A DNA stretch of 64,000 nt from Megascapheus bottae. Its lineage: Eukaryota > Chordata > Mammalia > Rodentia > Geomyidae. This document shows positions 51,651 through 61,811 of this stretch, piece after piece. The DNA lies in contig JANJXV010000190.1 of assembly GCA_024803745.1 (NCBI GenBank), forward strand, positions 62,001 through 126,000. The letters are read 5' to 3'. Position 1 is the first letter of the stretch, and the number at the start of each line of letters is the position of its first letter. The position numbers and the translations under genes were made by a program. The notes beneath the pieces are model-generated. The model had not been told where the DNA came from. It worked only from the letters and a program-made list of their open reading frames with translations, and did no database searches.

Positions 51651-54200
51651 TTGGGCCAGGAGTGTGCCCTAGTGGTAGAGTACTTGCCTAGCAAAGTACG
51701 ATCCGTGGGTTTAATTCCTCAGTATCACATACACAGCTTTTCTGTGCACAAAGCTAGCACTATACCAACTTGAGCGACAACACCACTTCATGCTTTTCTG
51801 TTTATGTGGTACTGAGGAATGGAACCTAAGGCTCCATACATGCATACATGCTAGGCAACCTCTCTACCATTAAACCTCATTTCCAGCCCAAGGACTTACC
51901 ACTTCTAAATTACACTATATATCCGGTGTTATCTGAGCCCCCTAACGGGTGCATACCCATGTCCCTTTGCATGGATGAGGTGCTACTTGTCTTTTCAGCA
52001 TCATATATTTCTACTGGCGAACAGAGCTGTTAGCAGCCCAAACACCATGCATACCACACACACAGAGGCCATGCACACCTGCCTTCTGGGTCTTCACCAT
52101 CTCAGGAAATAGCATAACCTCTGTTAGTCTTGACCTTTCTTTCCCACAGAGTGGTTACCATCCCTATGTGGGCAACTTGTGAGTAATAAAACCCAAGGCA
52201 ACCACAGCATCTTTAGTAGCTGAATCTGCCACCTTTCTGTAACTATTCCTCCACCCCTTGGACCCTCCCTCAGATTTGCTGGTTCTGCTCCAAATCCCGC
52301 CTCAGACTTCCGTGTGACTGGCTCCCTATCGTCACGAAAACATAGCTCAAATACTACTTTCTTAAAGGAGACGAGGAAGACATCCTCCTAAAAGCCAGCA
52401 TACGTGCTGGCTTCAATCCGGGAGAGGTCTTTAAACTATAAACTATAAAATGCAGCATGCCTTCCCACCCATCTCTATCCACCTCAGTTTCAGCTCATCA
52501 GTAGGCCACAGTAGGTACTGAACACATGTCTAGCAGCCTAGTATTAATGGTAGTCTCTCCCACTCTTAACATCTTGACTTTCCAAGCATCACTCCCATGG
52601 TCTGGTCTCCTGCACATAAGGCTGAAATGAGCAGAGTTTGTCCACTGTTACCCCTTGGAGTTCTCTGCATGTTGTTCAGTGCTGAGCTCATAAAGTACCA
52701 GTAGATGAGAAACAAAAAGGGGCATATCCAGAGACAATGGAATAATAGTATACGGCAATAAAAAAAAATTGAAAAGCCAGGTACCGATAGGCGTGGTGGC
52801 TCGTGCTTGTCATCCTAGCTACTCAGGAGGCTAAGATCTGAGGACTGTGGTCCACAGCCTACCTGGGCACTAAAGAACTTGAAACTTTTACCTTCAATTA
52901 ATCACTAGAAAAGGGGAAGTGGGGCTGTGGCTCAAGGTAGACTTGAGCTGAAGAACTAAGGGACGGCACCCAGGCCTAGAATTCAAGCCCTAGGACTCAC
53001 AAAAAAAATAACAAAAAGCCAGGTGCTGATGGCTTATGCCTTATAATTCTAGCTCAGGATATGTGCCAGTCCAAGCATGAAAGTCTGTAAGACACTTATC
53101 TCCAATAAAGTACTCAAGAAAGCAAGGAGTGGCACTAGGGCTTAAGTGACAGGCTGGTAGACCTCTCACCTTGAACAAAAGAAGCTCAGGGACAGTGCCC
53201 AGGCCCAGAGTTCAAACCACAGGATGGAGAAAAAAATGAACCAAAAATAAAAAAAAAAAAAAGAGACGTCTAAGAGAAGTAGACATAAAACTCTTGTGTT
53301 GTGTATGAGCCTACTTATATAACATTCCCCCCCCCTCTGCCAAAAAAGGTGGGGGGGGAGAAAAGAAGCCATGTGCTGGTGCTCACACCTATAATCCTAG
53401 CTGCTCAGGAGGTTGAGATCTGAGGATTTCAGTTCAAAGCCAGGAAGTCCATGAGATTATTACCTCCAATTAACCACCAGAAAACTGGAAGTGGGGCCAT
53501 GGCTCAATGTGGTAGAGTGCTAGCCTTGAAGTAAAGAGGTCAGAGACAGGACCTGGGCCCAGAGTTTAAGCCCCACAACCAACAAAAAGAAAAAGTGGTG
53601 GAGGGAGAGGAAAATACAGAAACAACATGTATGTGAGGCTACTGAGGGCTGGAAGTCAGGTTAAGCAGTGACTGAAGCTTAAGAGGTAAAAGAAAGTTCT
53701 TTAAAACTAGACTGTAGGGCCAGGAGTGTGGCCGAGTAGTACAGTGCTTACCTAGCATGCATGAAGCCCGGGTTCAAGTCGTTAGTACCACATATACAGA
53801 AAAAGTGAGAAGTAGTGCTGTGGCTCAAGTGGTAGTGTGCTGCTAGCCCTGAGAAATTTCAAGGACAGTGCTCACAAGTCCAAGAACTGACCAAAAAAAA
53901 AGTATTGTAGTGATGGGTGCACTAAAACAATGCCAAATTGTATGCAGGGTCCGTTTTATTGGGTGGTCTTTCTCCCTCTCCCCCACCCTCCCCAGTCCTG
54001 GGGCTTAAACTCAGGGCCTGGGCACTGTCCTTGGACAGGTCTTGCTCAAGGCTAGTGCTCTGCCATTTAAGCCACAGTACCACTTCCGTCTTTTTCTGCT
54101 ATGTGGTATCGAGGAATTGAACCCAGGTTCTCATGCACGCTAGGCAAGCACTCTACCACTAGGCCAAATGCTGGGCCCCAGTACTGTAGTCTCAATGCGC
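51651..54200. repeat. intergenic SINEs and a possible L2 fragment
   Basis: A plus-strand ID head (51653-51735) is fused to a minus-strand ID-Geo (51737-51890). An L2-like piece lies at 52220-52460 (the order 'tccgtgtgactggctcc', 'ctcaaatactac', 'gaagacatcc' recalls the L2 3' end). Plus-strand B1-Geo copies lie at 52785-53005, 53015-53235 and 53365-53590. A plus-strand ID-Geo lies at 53725-53895 and a minus-strand ID-Geo at 53990-54180. No gene is seen. Confidence 0.6.
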
Positions 54201-54640
54201 ATTTCTATAGTGGCTAGCCTCTTTTTACAATAATATTTGCCACCCATAAGTCCTTTTTGGTAAAAGTTCTCAATTCTTTCACCTGTTTTCTAATTGTATG
54301 TGTATGTGTGTTTGTGCACGCGTGTGTACTGAACTTGGGGACTGAAGTCAGGGCACTGCGCTTGCTAGATAAGCACTCTACCTTTGAGTTGCACCTCCAG
54401 CCCAAGAGTTCTATTTTGATATCCTGCTTACCAATTCTTTCTTTAGTGGGTTATTTATGCCCTTTGAGTCATGTCCAGGAACACTTCACAAAGCCTGAGC
54501 GCAGGGCCTTCTCGAGGCTAGAGCTCGACCACTGGAGCCACAGCTCCACTGCCGGCTTTATGTGTGTGGTCCCCAGGAATCGAACCCGGGTCCTCGCTCA
54601 GGGCAGGCGAGCACTCTACCGCTAGGCCAAGCCCCCCACG
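54201..54640 (-). repeat. minus-strand ID and ID-Geo beside the GOLGA3 promoter
   Basis: An ID fragment (54325-54402) and an ID-Geo (54490-54635) with unusually many CpGs. The latter touches the CpG island directly. Confidence 0.7.
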
Positions 54641-54880
54641 CCCGAACGCTTCCGGTCGCTGATCTCCTGTGTCCTTTGGTATGTCACGGCCTAAGGGTCC
54701 AGATAGAAAAGTCGAGGACATTACCAAACCCAACCCAAACGAACAGGCCCACGGGGGAACTACCTTGCCAGTTACTTCTGCGAGGTCGTGGGCCCACCAC
54801 GAACACGAACGTCTCCGGGGAAGGCCGCCTACACTTACTGCGGAGAAAACGACCTACCGGCCGCGGGGCCGCGTCCCGAG

Positions 54881-55027
54881 CAGGCGGGGCGGGGGCGGGG
54901 CCGCGGGGCCGCGAGGCGGGGCGGGGGCGGGGCCTCGGGTCGGCAGGGCGGGGCCGCGGGTCCGCGAGGCGGGGCGGGGGCGGGGCCTCGGGCACGCGAG
55001 GCGGGGAGGGGGCGTGGGGGCGGGGCC
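54881..55027. repeat. GC-box minisatellite
   Basis: Three to four imperfect copies of a unit containing GCGAGGCGGGGCGGGGGCGG followed by GGCCTCGGG. Each copy supplies one or two Sp1/KLF-type GGGGCGGGG boxes. Some units are shortened. Confidence 0.85.
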
Positions 55028-55092
55028 ACACTGGCGATGACGGCCGCCCGAAGGCGGGCACCCGCCGAGGACGCCGAGAGCCTGGCCACGCC

Positions 55093-55107
55093 ACTTCCGC
55101 CGGAAGT
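55093..55107. promoter_or_regulatory. GOLGA3: palindromic ETS pair
   Basis: ACTTCCG-C-CGGAAGT is a perfect inverted repeat with one central base. It is two head-to-head ETS (GABPA/ELK-like) cores placed just downstream of the GC boxes, close to where transcription would be expected to start. Confidence 0.65.
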
Positions 55108-55790
55108 CGCGCTGACCGGTGTTGGCTGCTGCAGGCGGCCGTGCTTGTCTGGAAGGTGTTGTTTATTCGCGGAGTGAGGCTACCAGATCTGCAAGTCACC
55201 TTCTGGATTTCGCCTCGGACAGGTGCTGGGAGAGCTCGACCCCGGGACTGGCTCGAGGGCTCCCTCTGACGGGCCGGAACGGACGACGCACAGCGAGGCT
55301 GTTTCCGGGGAGCGGGCGGCCGGCGCCCCGCCGCGCCCCGCCCCTCGCGCGGCCACGTCTACCCGGAGCCGAGGAAGGGTCGAGGGACCGGGGCGAGGAG
55401 CGTCGTCTGCCTCGGACACGGGGAGGGCCGAGGGCCTGTGTCACTGCGGCCGCAGGGCCGGGAGCCGCCGGGCGAGGTGCGCTGGGCGAAGGCCAGGAGA
55501 GGGGCGGGGGTCTGTGGGGACCGCGGGGCCCGGCTGAGGAGGCCCGAGCCCGAGCCGCCGCCCGGGGGAGCCTTCCTCCGAGGACCGGCCGGGAAGGCTC
55601 GCGTGGCTGGTGTCAGCAGCCGCTGCCCCGCCGAGCGGCTCCGGTCGGCCGGCGCGGTGCGGCCGCTGGGCTCGCCGGCGTGCTCTGCCGGCGGGTACTT
55701 CCCTGTTTCCCTCCGAACTGAAGCGGTCTCGGTTCTGGTGCTTCGCGAGTCTCTCCGGTCGCTGTCTCCAGCGTCAGCCAGGTGAACAGA

Positions 55791-57832
55791 TCCCCCTCTT
55801 TCCACAAGGTGCTTGGGCCAGAGGAGATCGGGTGATGGGTGGGTGGGTGCAACGTCTGCGTGTTTACTAGGAAGTGAGTTTTGAGCCAGGACCTCCATGA
55901 CGAGAAGCGGCCCTACAGAACTTTACGGAAGAGTGTTTCTGGCAGAATGAACAGAAAATGTGGAGACACTATTGAGATCCAGTGTGTTTCTAGATACAGA
56001 ATGTAGCTGAGAAACGAGGAAGCTGTAATGGTGCTGTGCAAATGTAGGCAGGAGAAACACGAATATGGCTTTAATGTTCAGGTTAAGAGTTTGTACTAAA
56101 TTGTCGGTTGGACATTGTAAACCACCGCCTTCGCCTTTATAACTCTTTACTTATAGTTAAAGAACAACTTGAATGGCAAGAAAAGGAAATGTAAATCATC
56201 TGACAGCATTGAGATGCAAAAGTCTTAATAAATATTGTGCTTTTTCAAGAAAAAGTATCTTCAGTTGGCTTTTGTTATCAATTTGACAAGCAGCAATTGA
56301 AGGGAAACTAACACAAATATTTGCACTAGTTTATTCAAAGTATGAGACCCTTTTTTTTTTTTTTTTGGCCAGTCCTGGGCTTGAGCTCAGAGCCTGAGCA
56401 CTGTCATTGGATTTTCTCAAGGCTAGAAGGCTAGAACCCTATTACTTGAGCCACAGCAACACTTCTGGCTTTTTTTTTCCTATGTATGTGATACAGAGGA
56501 ATCGAACCAGGGTCTTCATGCATACTAGGCAAGCACTCTACCACTAGGCCAAACTCCTGGTCTCAATTCTAGCAAATATTTTCTGGTAATTTTTTCATTG
56601 ATGAGATAAACAAGCTAAAAGTGGTTCAAAAATCTTCCTAAGCTTTTATGACCAATTTGATAGTCAGGACTTAAGGCAGACATGTTTAGGATCCTAAACC
56701 TAGTCTTTATGTCCTGCTATTCAGTGACCTACGGTTGGCCTGTGTGTGTGTGTCTGTGTGTGTATGTTCTAATTCTAAGGCTTAAACTCAGAGCCTGAGC
56801 TCTGTCCCTGAGTTTTTTTGTTTGCTTGTTTGTTTGTTTTTTCCAGTCTTTTCAAGGCTAGAGCTATACCACTTGAGCCACAGCATCACTTCTGACTTTT
56901 TCTATGTATGTGGTACTGAGGAATTGAACCTGAGTCTTTGTGCCTGCTAGGCAAGCACTCTACCACTCTAGGCCAAACTCCTAGTTCTTTGTTGTTTTTT
57001 GTTTTGTTTTCTTTTGTTTTTGCCAGTCCTGTGACTTGAACTCAGGGCCTTGGCACTGTCCTTGAGCACTTTCTAGTCAAGACTAACAGTCTATCACTTG
57101 AGCCATAGGTTTACTTCCATCTTTTTGGTGATTAATAAAAATCTTGCAGAGTTTCCTGTCTAAGCTGCTTCATACCACCGTCCTCAGATCTCAATCTCCT
57201 GAGTAGCTAGGATTACAAGTGTGAACCACCAATTCCTGGCCAAGGATGGCCTTTGTTTTTTGATTATGTACAGTTCTAGTAGAGACTCAACTAAATACCT
57301 TTCTCAGGAACCCACATTTTGTGTACAGGTTCTAATTGCCCATAGGACCAGCCTAAATGGTTGTTAGAGATACTGGAGTGTGTGCATGTCAATCTTCCAC
57401 CCTTTGACCAGTGGTCACACCCTTTGACCATTGCTTCTATAGTTTTCATCCCTCTAGTTCTGAGCTGTGCTTCTTAAAATGGTGAGACTGCTGGTAAGGG
57501 CCTTTAGCAGTTATTTCAGATGTGCTCTAATCACCTGGACTGTCTAGTTCAAAGCTACCACTTAGAAGTATTTAAGTCCCTATTTCCAAGTAGAAGATTA
57601 TAGTACAGGTTGCAAACTTCTTTATCATCTTGAGAAATTATTGGTGGCAGAAATTTTTCTTTTTCCGGAACAAGAGAGACACTGAATGCTTTAAGTCTAG
57701 GATATTGTAGGTCCTCAAGGACTGTTTCCTATGTAAATGCAAGGAACCAGATATTAATTTTGCAATTGTTACTTGAAATCTAAACAATGAAATTTGATAT
57801 TTTTATTTATTTTTCTCTTTTCTTCCTACTAG
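55791..57832. repeat. GOLGA3: GOLGA3 intron 1 (non-coding)
   Basis: 55791-56345 is unique. A minus-strand ID-Geo (56365-56560), a compound minus-strand ID-Geo (56780-56990) and a minus-strand B1-Geo (57020-57240) follow. 57245-57830 is unique, ending in a strong polypyrimidine tract before exon 2. Confidence 0.65.
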
Positions 57833-58145
57833 GTATCATAATTTTGGTTGGTTTCTCTCCAAGCCATTTATGACACTTTAAATCTCACTCTGAAAATGGA
57901 AAACAGAATAAGTTCTTTCCCAGGAACTCTGGTCTACTGCTGATGGCAGAAATTGAACTTGCTCCAGGGTTGCTTATAGCCCCTCTGTGTCAGTTCAGCC
58001 TGGACCATTCTGATCATGGACAGTGGATCAGTTAAGCAAGATGGCCTCTGGGAGGACAGATCCAGCAGTGGTACCTCTGTTGCCTCTCAGGCCCCATTGA
58101 AGCCTCTGAGCTCAGTGTCACCTGACCAACTAGACTCAACTCAGT
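57833..58145 (+). CDS. GOLGA3: GOLGA3 exon 2: 5' UTR and start codon
   Basis: Acceptor TCCTACTAG|GTATC, donor ACTCAGT|GTAAG. The first 183 bases are untranslated. ATG at 58016 opens MDSGSVKQDGLWEDRSSSG, parallel to the human start. An upstream ATG occurs in the UTR near 57866. One base is carried to exon 3. Confidence 0.92.
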
Positions 58146-61100
58146 GTAAGTCATATTCTGAATCCTTCCTGTATTTCACCTCTGAGCACAATGATGTGAT
58201 CAACTGTTGTTTTGGAGGAGGACATAAACTTTCACTAGATTTATTAATAATCTTGTACATTTAAAGAATTTTGTAATTTGGTGCTTTCAATTAAGCATCA
58301 TTCATATTCAACATATAAAAGCAGCTGTTTGGTTGTGCACCATATACCATTCCTGGCTTTTTGGTGGTTTATTAGAGATAAGAGTTTCACAGACTTTCCA
58401 TCTTAGGCTGGCTTTAACCCTCAATCCTCAGACCTCTACCTCCCAAATAGCCAGGATTACAGTTGTAAGCCATTGGTACCCAACTAGCTTAAGTTTAAAA
58501 GCTGGAGTCCATAAATAATTCAATAGATACCTAAGAACCCCTAAATTATATTTTTTCTGTTGGTTACTCTGTTATTTGTGCATCCAAAGTATAGGCTGGT
58601 AATTCTTTCATTTTCCATGTTGTGCCCAGTCAGGAACTAGCACTGCAAAATATGCTTTAAAATTACGTTCTGCCTTACTTGCACAAACCACATTCTAATT
58701 CTTGTAAAATCATGTTCAAGCATTTAACATAACCATTGAGGTAGGTCACTGCAATTTATCCTGAGATAAATTCTTGAACAGACAATGAACCAAGTCAAAA
58801 ATCTGCCACTGGGGCCGGGAGTTTAACCTAGTGGTAAAGTGCTTGCCTAGCATGCACAAAGACTGGGTTCAAATCTTTGAGACCACATACATAAAAAAGC
58901 TGGAAATGGTGCTGTGACTTAAGTGGTAGGGCTGTAGCCTTGAGAAAGCCCAAGGAGTTCAAAGCCCTGAGTTCAAACCCCAGGACTGACGCCTGTGCGT
59001 GCGCGCGCGCACACACGCGCGCACACACACACACACATACACAAGCAGAACATCTGTCACTAAAGAAGATACATTAGGGCCTAGGAGTATGGCCTGAGCA
59101 CTGTCCTTCTCAAAGCTAGAGTTCTACCACTTGAGCCACAGCACCACTTCCGGCTATTTTTTTTTCCCCGTTATGTGGTACTGAGGAATCAAACCTGAGT
59201 CTTTGTGCATGCTAAGCAAGCACTCTACCGCTAGGCCAAACTCCTTCACCACTTTCAAAGATTTCTTTTTTTTTTTTTTTTTTTGCCAGTCCTGGGCTTG
59301 AGCTCAGGGCCTGAGCACTGTCCTTGGACTTTCTCAAGGCTAGAGCTCTACCACTTGAGCCTCAGCACCACTTCCAGCTTTTTTCTATGTATGTGGTATC
59401 GAGGAATCGAACCCGGGTCTTCGTGTATGCTAGGCAAGCACTTTAACCACTAGGCCAAACTCCCGGCCCTTTCAAAGATTTCTTATTCTTGTTCTTTGTT
59501 TATTTTGATTTTGGTTATTTGTTGGTTGTGGGGCTTGAATTCAGGGACTGGGCAGTGTCCTCGAGTTCTTTTACTCAGGACTAGTGCTCTACCACTTTGA
59601 GCCACTGTGCCACTTATAGTTTTCTGGTGACTAATTGGACTAAGAATCTCGTAGACCTTTTCTGTTCTACCTGGCTTTGAACCATGATTCTCAGATCTCA
59701 GCCTCCTGAATTGCTAGTGATTATAGTTGCGAGCCACTAGTTCCAGGCCAAAGATTTCTTTTGCTTACTGAAATAAAAAGGTAATAATACTTAAATTCTA
59801 CAGCTCTGGAATGGAGAGTAAAGCCAATACCAATTTATCAGTGAGGATATGGAGTGTCAGTAAAATGTTGGACAGGCCCAGGATCTAGGCCTGAGGACTG
59901 ATAACTCTGTAAGAAAAAACAGGCTTGTAAGATATGGATATGTTTCTATGACTATATTACTGGGTCCTATATAACTGCATGTCTGAAATGATTACATCTT
60001 GTTAAACCATAGTGTCCAACATTGTCTCTTTTTCTTTATAGGTGCCAGTGTTGAAGTAAACAGAGATTCTAGGGAAGTGGGAAACCTCAATAGACCTGGC
60101 CAAGGGGCTCTCTGCCAAAATGGGGCATCACTGCAGTTCTCAGATTCTTCATTGTCTCTTGATCCCACCACAAATCCAGTGGGTCCTGAAGCCTCTCCAG
60201 GTGTGGCTGGTTTCCATGACAACCTAAGGAAGTCTCAGGGAACTAGTGCTGAGGGCAATGTTAGAAAAGAAGCTTTGGAGTCTCTCAGGCTCAGTCTTCC
60301 CATGCAAGAAACGCAACTGTGTAAGCATCTGTTCCTGCCCAGTTCTTCCTAACCCCTCCTATAAGAATCCAGCCTTTAGTCAGTACCTCACTATTCCCTT
60401 CTAAGCAGAATTGCTTCCTGGGGTGGGAAGGGGAAGATGGGGTATTACGTCTAATAAGGTAGCTTTATTTTGAAGACTACAAGTACATGTAGGTGTTAGA
60501 ACTCTTTCCATCTAGCATGGGCACTTGGTGCCAGAGTTCCTGATTAAAGTCCAGTTTTCCTCACTCATGTGTCCAAAAAAGCAGTCAGGTAGTCCAGTCT
60601 TCTTTTTTTTTTTTTTTTTGGCCAGTTCTGGAGCTTGAACTCAGGGCCTCAGCACTGTCCTTGGGCTTTCTCAAGGCTAGAACTCTACCACTTGAGCCTC
60701 AGAACCACTTCCAGCCTTTTTTTTTTTTTCTTTGTGTGGTACCAAGGAATTGAACCTGGGTCTTCATGCATGCCAGGCAAGCACCTTACCACTAGGCCAA
60801 ATTCCTACCGTGATCCAGTCTTAATATGGTGACAATTTTACTTGAAAGTGTTCTTTATGTGTGTTCTATTTTATTTTTTAACATAATTTTATTGTTATTA
60901 TTAAGGTGTATAAGAGGGTACAGTATATCCCTTCTTTACTTTCCTCCACTTTAACTCCCTCAAAAGAGCAAAAGAAGACAAAATGAAACTTAAATAACCA
61001 CAACCACCAACAACTCATGTTTCCATTTCCTGGTTTACACATTATTTTAATCAGCGTTTATTTTATGTGGATCATAAAAAGTTGGAAGATAAGCAAGTTT

Positions 61101-61777
61101 CAGACTGTCATTCACTGAGCTCAGAAAACCTCAGACCTATTTCCTGAGCCTTAATGTTTTGAAGGGTGGGGTCAGTTTTGGGGCTTGGATTCAGGGCCTT
61201 ACTCACTATCCCTGAACTTCTTTTGCTCAAGGCTAACATTATAATTTTTTTTTTTTTGCCAGCCCTGGGCCTTGAACTCAGGGCCTAAGTACTGTCCTTG
61301 GGCTTTCTCAAGGCTAGAGCTCTACCACTTGAGCCACAGCACCACTCCTAGCTTTTTTTCTTTGTATATGGTACCGAGGAATCAAACCCCCATCTTTGTG
61401 CATGCTAGGCAAGCACCCTACCACTAGGCCACACTCCTGGCCAAGGCTAACATTATTGAGCCACAGCACCACTTCTGTCTTTTTATGTTTATGTGGTACT
61501 GAAGAATCAAAGCCAGGGCTTTATGTATGCTAGGAAAGCTCTCTACCATTAAGTCACATTCCCAGCCCCTTGAGCCTTATTTTTTTATAGTACACATACA
61601 TATATTACACAATGAGATTATATACCCTTGTCTACCTCTGTAGTCTCATTCTTGCCCTCCAGATAAGTGATCCTTTTTTTTTTTGGCCAGTCCTGGGCTT
61701 GATCTAAGGGCCTGGGCACTGTCCTTGGACTTTCTCAAGGCTAGAGATCTACCACTTCAGCCTCAGCACCACTTCTG

Positions 61778-61811
<34 letters not shown>

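Larger units (their letters stand above)
54640..55790 (+). promoter_or_regulatory. GOLGA3: GOLGA3 CpG-island promoter and non-coding exon 1 region
   Basis: About 1.1 kb of very GC-rich, CpG-dense sequence upstream of the GOLGA3 coding exons and in the same direction. It holds a GC-box minisatellite and an ETS palindrome. The exon 1 donor is not resolved. CAG|GTGCTG (exon end 55222) and CCAG|GTGAAC (exon end 55781) are candidates. Open frames across the island on both strands are due to base composition. Confidence 0.8.
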
